Shown piece after piece: positions 47,301 through 61,700 of a DNA stretch of 64,000 nucleotides. The DNA is from Albula goreensis (Eukaryota > Chordata > Actinopteri > Albuliformes > Albulidae), in assembly GCA_022829145.1 (NCBI GenBank), contig CM040755.1:24357063-24421062 (forward strand), in the 5' to 3' direction. The notes beneath the pieces were generated by a model. That model made no database searches and was not told the DNA's origin. It saw nothing but the letters and a program-made list of their open reading frames with translations. The first letter of the stretch is position 1; the number at the start of each line of letters is the position of its first letter. The position numbers and the translations under genes were made by a program.

Positions 47301-50300
47301 GTTTGTTGTGGAACGAATGATGAGCTACACCTTAAATAAAACCCTCCTGTTGTGGGAAACCCCAGGCTGTTTTTATTTATTTCTTTTTTTAAAGGTTTTT
47401 TTTTTTGTTTGTCTGTGGGTTTTTTCTTAGTCTTCCACCATCGAAGGTAGGGCCCAGTTTGTTTGTCTTCACGGTCATTATTCATACTTTTTTTCGCTTT
47501 TTTGTCATTAGTGCTGACTTAAATGACATGTGGGCTTTCACAGCACAACAATGCTAAGTGCAGTCGGGCGTGTCTGGGCTTGCAGTGCTGAATGGAACCT
47601 GAAAATCCCCCCAGGTGTGCGAGCCGAAGCGGCTGAGCAGACTACTGCTGTGTGAGGATTAGGGGATTTGTGAGGGAAGAGCTGTGATTGACAGCGACAG
47701 TTTGTTAGCGACCCAGGCAGTGTTTGCCAAACAAATGGAACTGAGCGCTCCCCCTGCTGATGTTCCGTCAGTGCCCCCGATGACATTATCAGGTCGTTTA
47801 TGGGATGGCTGGTGAACCTGAGTTGGGGGCAGGGGTATGAGACCAGGTGCTGATTGACAGCGGTGCAGCACAGCCGGTGGCACTCTGGCAGTGTTTGCTC
47901 AGGCCTGCTACTTTGGCGTTCCTGTCCTTCGGCGTGTGTGAAATACACCAGACCCTCCCCAACTCTCACCATCATGATCTTCTCCAATCTGTCAACATCT
48001 GTACCTTTGACCTACTCTGCCAAGAACAAGAGAGCTGGCAGACCACGAGAAGAGGAAGACAATGCTAGTGAGAATCAGTTATTGCTGTAACTCTCTGTCA
48101 CTGTTTTTTATGCTGTTCCACATGCTCTTTTGTGCTCTGGTAATACAAATGTAAAATTTATCATGCTAATAATGGACATTGAATTCAACAGAAAATTGAG
48201 AAGCTGGAGAATTTTAGGGAAGAGAGGCAGGGAGATGGGAAGAGGAGATGGGTTGGGGGGAGAGACTACAGAGAGGAAAGAAAGAGGCAGACGACTAGAG
48301 GGATGGGGTGGGGGGTTTGTGGTACACACCGTACATGTGACCGGTGAATGTGACAGCTGTTCTGTTGAAAGGGACACAGAGGAGAGGGGGCTGCTGGGCT
48401 CCCAAGCAGTCCAGGAGTAACAATGAGCGCTCTTGTTTCAGGTCGACTGTAGCAGAGCGAGGGTAAGGGAGAGTAAGAGAGGGAGGGGGAGGGAGAGAGA
48501 GAGAAAAACCAGGCAAAAAACAGAGTGCGCATAGTGGGTGGAGGAAAGTGGGCACATTGGCTTAATGATCTGAAAAACACAGCACGACGATTGTGTCGTT
48601 TCCTCAGACCCCCTTCTTTGCGTCCGCCCCAACGCCCTGTGTCCCAGAGCAGCGAGTCGCACCCCACTCATCTGCAGAATTCGAGGCATGTCCAGTCATT
48701 GCATTCCATTCCTTTTCTGTTCCACTGTGCTTATGCAGTGCCATGGTTACAAGGCACCACGGACACAGTGATGCAGTTACCGTGGAGAGATGAGGCAAGG
48801 TGCGACGTGAACGTCCTTAACCTCAGAACTGTATCTTTGTGTGTTGTGTAGTACCCATTGTCCCTCATTGATTTGAAGACCACATATCTAGTCCTGCTGA
48901 TTAAACGTGATGCATTGATTATGTATTTTATTCATTCATTAAACAGCAAAGCAACCAGGGGTTCTATAACTACATAGCCTATATGTACACCATTGTCATT
49001 TTGTTAAAGGCCAGGTCATCATTTATCGACTGGCAGGGCTTTGTGTCTCTTTGCTGAAAATACTTCTCTGTGTCTCCATAATACTGAATGAGGATCTGCA
49101 AATGTCATTTGGCAGAGAGGTGCAGAGGTGCAGGCCATGGGTGGACATACAGTAATTGTGCCGGGTCTGCCAAAGAGCAGGGCCCATGTACTGTAAGAGC
49201 TTATTCCACCTAGTCCTGGCCCTATTGGTGGAAATGTCAAAACAAAATCTTTTTCATCCCTCTTCTCTCTTTCTCTCTCTCACTATCATAATCCCATCAT
49301 CTTTCTGTAACACTCAGCCTTTCTCTCGCTTTCTCTATTCCCCTTCTGCCTCTGGCCTCTTCTTCTTTACAAGAAAACTTTTCCCAAAATGGCAGATTCC
49401 CAGGCCTCCAGGCACAGAAGAATTCCTCAGCTTTTACTGTCATGGCTGACACTGCACAGGGAGTATGGGCCCCATTTAACCACTCCCAGAGAATCACATT
49501 CATCCTGAAACCTTAGTGCCTGTACAGAAGCTCAGAGCCATCTTCACATCCACCTGGCAGTGGATGATTTTGGTAAAGGGTGTGACTTCAGTGTGATGGC
49601 ATTACTTATAGCCTGCACCTGGTAAACTCTTCCCTATCTTATCTCTTACAAAATCAACAGTGTCGTCTTGAAATAACATGCAGAGAAGAAGATAATTTGA
49701 TGTTAAGGAAAATGTATTATGAAATGAATGTCTTTATGGTGAGAGAGAAACAAAGCAAACACAAAGAATGTTTCACAAACAGATATATGTAAATATATGA
49801 TGGCACCTTGTCTCGCCCTCTACAGTTATGGAGGATAGCTACTTTGCACACTGAAACACTTTGTATTTGAAAGGCACTTTCATATTTTCCCCTGCAAAAT
49901 ATCGCTCCACAGCATGCAGTAAATTCGGCCTGGTCGGTGCCAGCTGTTGTTAATACATGTAGAAAAAGCTGAGAGGAATTGAGCCAAGCTGATTTTACGA
50001 GAATGACAGAGCCCTAATTACCAGTGTTAATAACGTTTCTGTCTTGTGGCGTATAAAGTAACCCTCCTACTCCCTGGAGCTCTGAAAAAGGACCTCTTAT
50101 CAGGAAGTGGAGGCGGGCCTCTCTCACACACAGAGCAGTCATTTGTTTCCTCCCTCACACCAAACAAAGGTGAGGCAGAATGCAAAAAAGGGAGGTGCAG
50201 CGTAGTTTGGGTCACTGTATTGGAAGACGGCAGTTGATATGACTCCTAATCTTGGAGCTGTCCTCTGAGCCCTCTCCTCTGCCACCTTTTTTGAGAGTTG

Positions 50301-53300
50301 ATGGATCTTCCCCCAGTAAGCACAGATCCTGGATCAGTTTCTAATATTTGCATTAAATGGGATATTGGTAAAAATGTGTGGTGTTGGATTACAGGTTTAA
50401 GGGCGGTCCCTGGAATAAACCCCCTTGGAGAGGGGGTTGTCAAAGAATATAATGGAAAGGTCAGAGTTCATAGGTTATGGGATCAAGGCACCATCCCCTA
50501 AAGTCTGGTACTGAAGTTTTCAATAACTACTCCAGGCTATAGGACTAGCCCTGAGTGTGCCATGGGTCTCAGGTAAACATCTGTTATAGGTCACTCTGGG
50601 AAAACAGATGGAAGTGATGTGGAAAGATTTATCACAGTAAGAACCATTAAAACTCAAAGAGCTGTATTAAATATCTCACTGCCTATTAAACAGGTTCAGA
50701 GAAGTTGGGGAAATGTACATTCTGATGTGTTTAATGGGGTCCATGAAAAAACAGCATTTTTCACCCTCTCCCTCTGCAGTGATTTATCGTGATGAGGATG
50801 TTGGATGCTGTCAAAAGAGCCCGCCTTCGGTTATATGCAATGAGGTGTAGAACGTCACAGAAAGACCCTGCTGTGCCCATTGGAGTAACATATGGCTGTT
50901 TTGTGCCCTTATTAAAACCACCGGGTCAGGTCTTGGGGGGGCGGGGTGGGGGGCGTGGATTGTTGAGGTGTTAGTAACCAGAGCAATTAGTAGCTAATGG
51001 TTATTGCCACAGATTGTAATTGGTCTAACTGTAACTGGTGCTGATAAAACGTTAGGAAGACCCTTGTCTACCCCACCGATTTCCCCACGCGTACTTCATT
51101 GGCCCCCACTGGGTTTGGTTTCTCAGAAATTCCAGTTCCTGTTCTCTGTGTCTAATGCCCGACGGTGATTTTGTTATCCTTGTTGTGCCTAGCCTCTCTG
51201 TCTATATCCATCTGTAAATTGAGTTCTGTCTGTCTCTCTCTTCCCTTATCGCCATCGTCTGTTTTCTGTCTCCATCCACCTGTGCTAACAGCCGTGGCAC
51301 AGCCTTACAGTGTGTACTTGGTTTCTACATATCTTAACCCCTCCCCCTCCCCCTCCAGGCCTGTCCCCCCTCTTTGCTGGAGCAGACGTGATTCCTGTCT
51401 CTCTCTCTCAGGTCTGTGATTGTATTAAGTTCCCCCCTTGTTGTTCCCTGCAGTCGTGGTTGCGGATGTATGGCTACCTGCCTCAAGCCAGTCGGCAGAT
51501 GTCCACCATGCGATCAGCACAGATCCTGTCCAATGCCATTGGCGATATGCAGCGTTTCTACGGCCTGACCGTGACCGGAGAGATGGACCCAGCCACCGTC
51601 ATGTACGTCCCGCTCCCTGGCCATTGTGGTTCACACCCCACCCTTATTGGTTTCTGTTGGTCTGCAGTGTCTACTGAGTGTGCTCTGGTGGCACCTGGAC
51701 AGGCAGTGAATTATGGGTATTTAGTAGATACTTTTATCCAGAGAAAGGTACTCAGTTACACATTTTTGTTCTCATTATCCATTTATACAGCTGTATATTT
51801 TGTGATGCAATTTGCCATTGGACCATTGAACAATGTACTTTACCTAATGTCCCAGCTGGAAATTGAACCAGAAATCTTTCAGTTACAAGCGAAGCTCCCA
51901 AGTCTACTCTGCCACCCCAGTGCAGTGACCTGATAGCAAGTTTTTTGCAGGTAGGGTATATGTCTCCTGTCTGCTGTACTGACAGCTCAGTGCTGACACT
52001 TCTTCCTTCACAGAGCAATGAAAAGACCTCGCTGTGGGGTACCGGACAAATTCGGAGGTCAGATCAAAACCAACGTACGTCGGAAACGCTATGCGCTCAC
52101 AGGTCACAAGTGGAACAAAGACCTGCTGACTTTCAGGTAACATATTCAGCAAGAAAGAAATACAATGTGTGCATACTCCTAGAGCCCCCCCAAAAAATTG
52201 TCATTCATGTAACATACTTGTTTTTCCAAACATTGAGGAGCGGGTTGTAATGTCTTCATTTTATCCATTATATTCATATTGAATGTTAAGGTTGTTGTCA
52301 TTTGTGTTTTTACTTTCTGATGATGCTGAATGGTAGTGTTCGAGCCCCTGTATGGAAGTATTCAGTTCTGAAGTGGGTGTCTCATTCTCCTCCCTCAGCA
52401 TCCAGAACTACACACCAAAAGTGGGGGAGCACAACTCATACGAGGCCATCCGCAAAGCCTTCAAGGTGTGGGAGAGCGTGACGCCACTGCGTTTTGAGGA
52501 GATCCCATACCACGAAGTCAAGTACGGCCGACGCAAGGACCCCGACATCATGATCTTCTTTGCCTCCCGTTTCCATGGGGACAGCACACCCTTTGACGGT
52601 GCGGGCGGGTTTTTGGCCCACGCGTACTTCCCTGGCCCTGGCATGGGAGGAGACACACACTTTGACTCAGATGAACCCTGGACGCTCAGCAACCATGACC
52701 CCTTGGGTAAGTGATGTGGGATGGTAATGAAGTGACTGAGAGATGATTGGTCAAGAGCATCCATTCCTGCCTGAGAAGGCCCAGCAGAACAAACACTTGC
52801 CCCAGTGCTGGCTCTTTTCAGATAAGACTCAACTGCTTTGTCATCGTTGTACCCAGGGGCCTTTGACAGTGACCTCACCACCTGAACCAGTGATTATTGC
52901 CCACAGTGTCATCTTTTTTCGGCCCCTCCCCTTCCTCTATGTGTCCTCCAAAAGCTTAATACAAAACGGGAAACTGGAGGGTGACAACAGGGTGGGACTT
53001 AATTTCTTCACACCCTTTTATTTGGGCAATGCTGACATTGCCTTAAGAAAGACACACCCATTCCACGACAGCTATCATTGGTTGTCTACATTGTTCCTGT
53101 CTTTTCATTGGCCCATTTTTGCGAATGCTGTTCTCTGCTGTTTACCTCCCTAAGATGTACAAACCTTGATTGTAGTGGATGACAGCCCACAAAATCTCAT
53201 TGTGATCTCAATCATCACTAGGCTTCACTTTTATTCTTCTATCTTTGTTTCTCTCTTTCTCTCTCTACCTCTCCCCCTGTTTGATTGTGCACTCATTAAC

Positions 53301-53746
53301 CATCCCTTATTTCGCTCCAAGGAAATAAAGCCCTCTTTCCTGGCCCGGGGAGCCAGGCAGGCCTGTCATTTCCTGAGCTAAAGCAGACGCAGATGTTGGT
53401 TCAGTCACCCTTTCGCATTGTTGAGCGTGGAGCGGGGAGGCCAGAGGCAGTGGGGGTGGTGCTCCCCAAGCCCCCATAGGACACTTTTATGGCACAGAGA
53501 GGGTGCTGAGGTAATGACACAGCAGGAGAGCAGCTTTATAGTCCTGGAGAAGTTGGAAGTTGTTGGATTCTTTTATTCCTCACTCCTTCTTTATTTTTTC
53601 CTCCCTCCATTTGCCCAATGCTTGAGGGTACAGTCCCCTAAACCTGAGAAATGCTGAAACGGTTACTTGGATAGCAAGTGCAGCACTGGGATGTTCTGAG
53701 CTTCAGAAGGGGTTTTACAGCCCCCGCTGGAGGAATCAGAACAAAA

Positions 53747-53803
<57 letters not shown>

Positions 53804-55295
53804 TCTCTCTTTCTCCCTCTCCCTCTCCCTCTTTCTCTCTCTCTGGAGAGGCTGTTGTCACCAGAATCCTAATACCCTGAGGACAGCAGTGACTTCAGCC
53901 CATTTCCCGTCTGCAAAGCCCCTCTCATCTGGCAGGGTGCTGACCAAGTGTGAGGAAATTGAAGAAAAGTACAGAAAAGTACATGAATCCTGAGCCAGCG
54001 AGGGACTTTTAGCAAAGGGGAAAAATACAGCAATACCATTTGATGATGCTTATAATTTGAGCAAACTAGCAGTTTCATTACTATTTCCACCACTTTACCA
54101 AGGAAGGATGTGGATTTGTTTAGCTTCTAATTTATAAATAGACAGAATGTGTGTTTTTGGCACCTAAACTACAAGCTGAATGAGTGTTGTACCTACAAAG
54201 TCTTTGTAAAGTCGATGTTTTTCATTATTTTTACCGCTGCACCATTGCCAATCCGAAACTACAGCATGTTATACACAAACTGCACCCTCTCTGGTGCAAT
54301 AGGCTGCAAGCATCCATTTTGACAATATCTAATATCATGAGAAAAGCACTGTTTTCAAGTCAGTTTTGCAATCCCTAATGTTACTGTGTCTTAGCTAAGG
54401 TGCAAGACAGGCATTAAGACCTGCTTGTAAAAAGAATGTATTAAGATGCTGAATAGTTCACAAAGTAACACCTGTAATGAGAATAACAACATAGTGTCTG
54501 AAATTGAATTGGCACTGCAACAGAAATTAATTTTTCAGAAAACACTTGTAAAACTTACCAAAGAATGGGGCGGCCAGTAAGCATTTTTGACTTCAGTGAT
54601 GATACCAAACTATGATATCTGCCCTGGGCATAGCGGTAGCATGTATATCATAGCAGCTCAAAGCATCTCTGAAAAACATGATTGGATTATTTCTGGCACA
54701 GGCTACCTCCACACTTATTGGTACCCTCAAATTTCTGAGAGTGGATTTAATTGGCCTAGTTTTCTACGTCTACATGCATGAGGAAGGAAGCTCTAAATAG
54801 CTGCTACAAATCGCACAAACAATCATGGTGGACAGCGTTTGGTGACTCAGGCTGCCCGTTGGACACAGGGTTTTGCAGATCTTCTAACGGACACGTGACA
54901 CACCTTTTTTCCCCTTCTGTGTAGAAATGGGTGGATACAATTTTACATTTTTCTATGCAGTATTAATTTCGTCCCCTCTTCATACTCATAGTGGAATGGG
55001 TGTTTGGGGAATCGCTTCAGCTATAGGATGGAGACAGCCTCCAACTCCACACTGGCAGACAGACCCTGAGAGAAACAGAGAGAGTGAGTAAGAGAGATAC
55101 TGGTCAGTTATTAATGGAAGTGCATTTTTCAGTTCATGCATTTCGCCAAACGCTACATTGAAAACTTAAGTACATACAATGAGCACACATTTACATTCAT
55201 ACACGTATGTGTGTGGTGCACTTCACATGCATGCACATATGTGCATACAGACGCGTAGGCAAAGACACGCACACACACACAAGTATGCACATGCT

Positions 55296-55335
<40 letters not shown>

Positions 55336-55748
55336 CTCATGCGCATACATTCACACAACTGGCTCTTCATGCCCTGGGAGCCTCAGTGCTGCTCCCCCCA
55401 CCCCACCAGTCGGCCCTGCTGAGAGGAAGTGACCCGGGGTCACGGCTCTGTGGTCCACTCTTAACAAAGAGCAGCTTCAGTGCCTACCAGCAGCAGGAGT
55501 GGGTACTAACGAGGAAAGCCTCTCACTCTCACTTCTACCTTTATTTATTCTAAAATCTAAAAATAGTCTCTTGGATTTATGTGCTGTGCCTTTCTTTATT
55601 TAGTTTGAGATGGAGGCAAATTTGTGCTACTGTAAAAGGTGGGGTCTTTTATGTAAAAAAAAAAAAAAAAAAAAAGAATAACAATGTACATCTGTGATCT
55701 GTGCACGCACACTGGCTCACAGCAGTGCCAGTGTGTGTCTTTTTTTCT

Positions 55749-55781
<33 letters not shown>

Positions 55782-58700
55782 CTCATTTCAAAGTGCCCAT
55801 TCAGGTCACAGGTCCTGTGTGTGCGTAACGGGTGAGGTGATGAACAGGGATGCCCTGTATAGGTTCCTGGCTTCAGGAGTAATAATAATGTGCTTCCCTT
55901 GGGGATTGGATGGGGCGGTGGGGGGTTTGTAATCTAATCCCCTCGCTGCATCCGTAGCTATGGGTTACACCTCTGGCACGCTGCCAGCAGCCAGACAGAC
56001 CTCAGCCTCTTTCTCTTTCTGGCTTTCAGAGGCCAGCGCGGCACTAGGTCCGTTCACGCAGCTGATCGGGGGTGATGAAGGGCGGGCGGCGTGAGAGCAC
56101 GTGCGTCTCGCTAAGTGCTGTCGGTGTTTAACGTGACACAACACCACTTCCCATCCCTTTCGCGGGCCTTAGTCAGTGACTTGCTGAGGCCAGTTTTTTG
56201 TTCTTTTTGGACAGCGGTCAAACTGAAGTGTCCCTCCCTCTCGCTCTAGGTAATGACCTGTTCCTGGTGGCTGTTCATGAGCTGGGCCATGCCCTCGGCC
56301 TGGAGCACTCCAGCAACCCCCTGGCCATCATGGCTCCCTTCTACCAGTGGATGGAGACGGACGATTTCCAGCTGCCAGAGGACGACATGCGCGGCATACA
56401 GCAGATCTACGGTGGGTAAAAACACTCTGCCCAGCTCGGCGGTCTGTAAATACCTACAGTGCTTTGCTCAAATCTTTAAATAATAAGATAAGGTATAATA
56501 AGATAACATTAGTGATATCTTTTGTTTGCTTAGTTGAGGCTTATCAGTAGAAAAAGCAGGGGTTACATCTTAAGACATTATCCATTTTACTGAACCATTT
56601 CAAATTAAGTATTTTTATAGAATGATACAACATCAGTATCACATTTGGGATTTGAACCTGCAACCCTCTGGTCTCATGTACTTTTGCAAACCTCATGGTC
56701 CTGAATGTGAGGAATTCAACCTTCTTGTGATGGATTGTGGATGCCTCTAGAGGAGAGGGGGGTGATGCAGTTCTTGCAGTTTGCTAATGTTTTGGTTTGC
56801 ATTGTTCCTCCTTGTCGTGGCTGGTTGGGTAACTATTGGCCCACAGCAGAATAAATAAACAGCGCAGGCCTCCTGCTCACGGTCGTATAAAATGGAAAAT
56901 GAGTCTGCTGACGTACGTTTCAGCTTATCTCAGGCCAAACGAGGACGTGTTAAGTGATTATGGGCCATTCTGGGCTATTTTGTGTGCATGCGTGCGTGTG
57001 TTAATGTGCATGTGGGCATTTTATTGGCAGAGATTTCCTCAGTGTGAATGTTCAAGTTTTTTATCATTGTCATTTCTGCAGGCCCCCCTGACAGCTCTCC
57101 CACCAAAGCACTGCCCACTGTCACCCCGCGCCATCCTGCACAGCCTGACCCCAGACCCCTAACCCCCCTAAACAGCCCAACCCCCCCAGTCCACCGAAGA
57201 CCCCCCCTCACACCCCCCCTCGTAGACCTGACAGGCCCCGAACCACCGACCGCCCAGACCACTATGGCCCCAACATCTGCGAGGGCAACTTTGACACCGT
57301 CACCATGCTGCGAGGGGAGATGTTTGTTTTTAAGGTGAGTGGGGTGTGGCATAACTGCACAGAGCAACTATATCTGTAGCCTGTCTTCTGTCTGTCTCTC
57401 ATGTGCTCCTCTGCTCCTTATTATACAAATATTTGCATACAGGGCTCAGCCATGCAAGGTTGTAAAACATCAGTTTTTCAGTCTGATTCATAGCGTTGCA
57501 ATGCAGCTTCCAGTTGATTTTGTGGTGAGCTGCTTGCAGTTAGGTAACAAGACTATATGCACAAATACTTGGTTGCAAACAAGGCCGCTATTGTATTAAA
57601 ACAGATGTAATTTGTCCCAAGTGCTAGTGGTAGAATTAATTTCACTCTAATTTATTCTCTGTGGCCTCCTTACTGTCGCTTAGCACAGACATGTACTCAT
57701 ACAAACAGCAAGTGAATGTATAGCAAAGGGAGCTCAGTTTTTAGGGAGCAAATAACAAAGCAGTCAGGTCTCAGGATGGCTAATGAAGTGACTTGTGATA
57801 TGAAATAAATCCCCAAAAGCAGACAAGCAGCGTGATTCGTTGTTTTTAGGACAATGGCAGTGGTTCTCGGGATGTATCTCAGATAAGTGTCTTCTTTGTC
57901 CATTTGAAAGATTCTCCCCACGTGCACTAAGCATAAAGAGAGAGAGCAGGGGTTGTTTAGCAGGTCACATGACAGGGTTGCGTTCTCCTAACTCAGTAAA
58001 GTGTCTGGAGCCCGCCGCCGAGTTTTCCACCTCCCGCTCACACGAGAGAGGAAGTGAATCGCAGGCCCGTAGCCGGTTTTCCCTCCTGAATGACCACAGA
58101 GAAAGTGGTTCTCATTCATTCATGGTTTACCATCAGAGAGTGTGAGAATTCCGGAAGGACATGATTATGCAAGAGACAGACAACAGAGCTGTCCTCGAGG
58201 CCCTGCCATTCCCATTCATGGGGGCCCATGTCTGGACCGCATGTGAGTTCATCCTTCTAGACACACGTTTTGTGTTATTCACTCCTGTGTTCTCACGAAT
58301 GGTTTCAACGGTTCAACATAATCAGCATTAACAAATGCGTAAATAAGAAGAAACATTTACTCCACATGTTGGTGCACGTCACAAGAAAAAGCCTCAAATA
58401 GATATGCAGTCCCCTGTTATACATTTGCACTTACAAAATCTTTGCGAAACAGCAGCACGCTGTTGTTGTTATTGTCCGTCTTGGTCTGGTTGACCGATGC
58501 ATGTGCATTCAGATACACATGAGAGACGGACCACCCAATTGTTTTATTTATATTATCTTGCAAGCTATTTCAACTCAAGAAACATGCCTTGTACTGTAGA
58601 GCACTGAGAAGTCAGAAATGCCCCTAATGAAGTTTGCATTGAGTAGACATACAAGGACATTTTTTCTCTGTGCTTTAATAAATCTAATTCAGTCCCCTGC

Positions 58701-61700
58701 AGCTCAGTGAAGGAGAACAAGTACTTTATACAAGCTATTGTTAAGTCTGCCACGTTGATAAAGAGATCGGGTGGGGTGGGGCGGAGTGGTGTGGGGGGGC
58801 GCCTAAAGTGAACGGTTTAAATTTAGGACCATTGGCTGCCTTCCTGGTTCTGGTTTCAATATTAGATGGGCTGGAGAAATCTCAAGGTCTGGACATGAGC
58901 CAGGGAAATGGAGGGTATGTGTAGGACTGGCTCTGAAGCCTTCTCTCGCTTGTGAGTATGTGTGTTTGCAAGGAATATATGTGTGTTCATGTGTGAATAC
59001 ATGCACGTTTGTGTGTATGTGTGTGTATGGATGTTTGCATATGTGTGTGTGTGAGAGATTTCTAACATAGTCATGAGGGCTGGTGGCTTCCCTTCGTAAG
59101 TGGTCTTTTTTCAGCATTTCCATCAAGTTTCTTAGTTTCATAAATCTAGGATTCGTCAGTTTAACTTATAGCTCTTGATGATGATTCTGGCAGTACCTGA
59201 GTTCTAGTTAAGTGATACAGTGGTTAGCTGGGCTGCCAGGCTGTTGTATGCTAATAGTTTTCTGTGTCCATTAGGGTCGTTGGTTTTGGAGAGTTCGACG
59301 AAACCGGGTGTTGGACAACTACCCTATGCCCATCGGCCATTTCTGGAGAGGACTTCCTGGAGACATTGATGCTGCTTATGAACGACATGATGGGAAATTT
59401 GTATTTTTCAAAGGTAATATTCAAAAACTCCTTTTTATTTCCCATTTGCAAGTAATATCAAAATGAATAAGTAGACTTTATAAAATATACTAAAACCTTA
59501 TAAATAGAGCAAAAATTGCCATCATTTAAAGTTGGGTGAATAAATTAGCCAAGTATTGCATTATAATACTGTTACTAGCCTGCACAATTGCAAAACAACA
59601 TGCTTTTGCTGAATTTTGAACCAGCAGCAGGGCTCACCAGCAATTATCATCCATCAGATAATGAAGTAGCCAGTGGGTCCTTAAAGCGATTCAACACTGG
59701 TCCCTCATAATTTTGTGAATGCACAGAAATAGCATCCCCTCAAATGGTCATATATTTTTCCTTGGATCCAGGATGTTTACTTTCCAAGACTCTTATGTGT
59801 AACTAGAGTCTTCACCTGGCTGCATATTCAGCTGTTCTCCAGTTTTATTAGCCTAGTTTCTTTTTAAGACGTTTGCATGAGGTTAATGTCTGTAAACATG
59901 GCATGCTTTAATTTACATTTGTATATTTCTCATTAGGTAACTGAATAAAAAAAGCTTTCCCCAGCTACAGTTACATTTCAGGCAGATCTGAGCTACGTTG
60001 TTAGTGATTTTTCCACACGGCCCACCATCATAAAACCAGAACTTCAATATTCATATCCTGACGGTGAACCGAAGAGATCCAGTTTCACTGTGGAGGATTT
60101 TTTGGCATCTTGTAGTTTTGTGCAGTCAAGGCAGATGAGAAAAAAATGAGAAGAAAAAGGAGAGAGCAGTGACAATTGGCAGCAACGAGGCTTGTAAGAA
60201 ATGGGACGCATACTCCTTTAAGACAGCTGGCTCAACTGCTGAAAATCATCTTCAGGGCAAATGATGTCACTAGCAAAACACTTCGAAACTTGGATATTAT
60301 CCATTAGAAAAAAAGTGAGGGGACCAAAAAAAAGCTAAAACGCTTAGAGTGCAACATCTGGCAGATGTGAGACTGTGGATTTGCATCAGACAGTGGTTTC
60401 CAGATGCTGACAGCAAAGGTTTCGTTTCTAAGGAGAGTTTGGGCCAGAGGATTACAAAAAAAATGTCGGCGGATGGTGCCTCTGTGTCTGACACGCTCAT
60501 AGAATGTTTCCTCGATGTGTCTGTGATGTTGTGGCATGATTGTACAACGCCACAGCTTTGAGTGCGGAGTCTCTGCCTGACTGCTGAGAGGTAGTAAGAG
60601 AGGCATTGCACCTGGTGGTCATTGGTTTCAGTCCCCCAGCCGTGTCCTTGACAGGGAACACCTGAATCTCAGTTTTAAATGCCAAAATAGTCTCCCATAA
60701 TTTGCATGTAATTAAACTGTCAGTTTGCTTAATCGAATAGGCGCCTGTAAGCCAGAGGTATTGCAGCTGAAGTTTCCATGGCTAAGGAGCTGAGTGGAGG
60801 ACAATGAAGTTGGAAAGTTTCCCCATGCATGTCCCCAAAAACTCAATCTCTCTCTCTCTCTGTCTTCCTCAGGGAGTAAATTCTGGCTTTTCAGGGAGGC
60901 AAACCTGGAGCCTGGTTATCCACAAGAACTGACCGAGTATGGCCAGGACATCCCCTACGATAAGATCGAGACGGCCATCTGGTGGGAACCATCTGGCTAC
61001 ACTTACTTCTTCAGAGGAGATCGGTAAAGAGCATTCCTCACTGCCTCTGGGGTCCTCCTCCATTGTGACAGCTTAAACCAGGACTTTGAGTGCTCCACAC
61101 CAACCTGCCCCCCCTTGTTCTGCAGATACTGGCGTTTTAATGAGCAGTCCCGTGCCGTTGACAAGGACTACCCCAAGTCGATAAGTGTGTGGGGTGGAAT
61201 TCCATCCTCTCCCAAGGGGGCCTTCCTCAGTGATGATGCAGGTGAGTGACACAAAAGGAGGAGGGCGACCAGGAAAATGCCTGTAACTTCACAAAAAATA
61301 GAAGAAGGTTCCATAGAATGTGAGCGAGTGAGGGAGGGAAAGAGCAAGGGCAGGGACTGTGGTCCTTCAAGACGTTGGAGGGAAAAAGTGACTTCACTAT
61401 GTGGAGAAGTGAGAGATTTGATATTGGTCCTAAACAGTTTTTATATGGCAGTTAGGCTGCACCTTCAAATAGAGTCCCCAAAGCCCCAGTTTGCTCAATG
61501 TGGCCAATGTTAGTATGATCCAGGCTGCCTCTTGATGTCATCTGCTACAGTAATTTTAGTTAAGTACCTTTCACAAACTCTGTGATTTCATAAATCGTAC
61601 AGGCTTTAATTCATGCCATCTTATTATTTTTTTACTACATACCACTTTATGTAATAACATATTAACATTTGTAAAGGAGTCAAACAAGAAGTACATACAT

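Larger units (their letters stand above)
21961..52382. repeat. Tandem segmental duplication, unit B
   Basis: Second copy of the unit described at 3071-21750. It contains the complete GPCR copy B and the complete 5' part of mmp15 (exons 1-3). It is longer than unit A mainly through a Tigger-bearing insert (about 22390-24710), a Gypsy-bearing insert (about 31450-35250), and segments that unit A has lost (about 43140-47220 and 47400-49000). Confidence 0.88.

Noticed and set aside
51310..51933. Long plus-strand open frame of 207 codons
   Set aside because: It is mmp15 exon 2 (51454-51602) with flanking intron read through in frame by chance. The exon limits are given by CAG|T and AT|GTACGT.
57048..57338. 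Hinge frame of mmp15 continuing to [15 protein letters not shown] as the real C-terminus
   Set aside because: The alternative frame of the same exon gives the expected start of the hemopexin domain, and four further intact exons follow. The frame change is best explained by one missing base.
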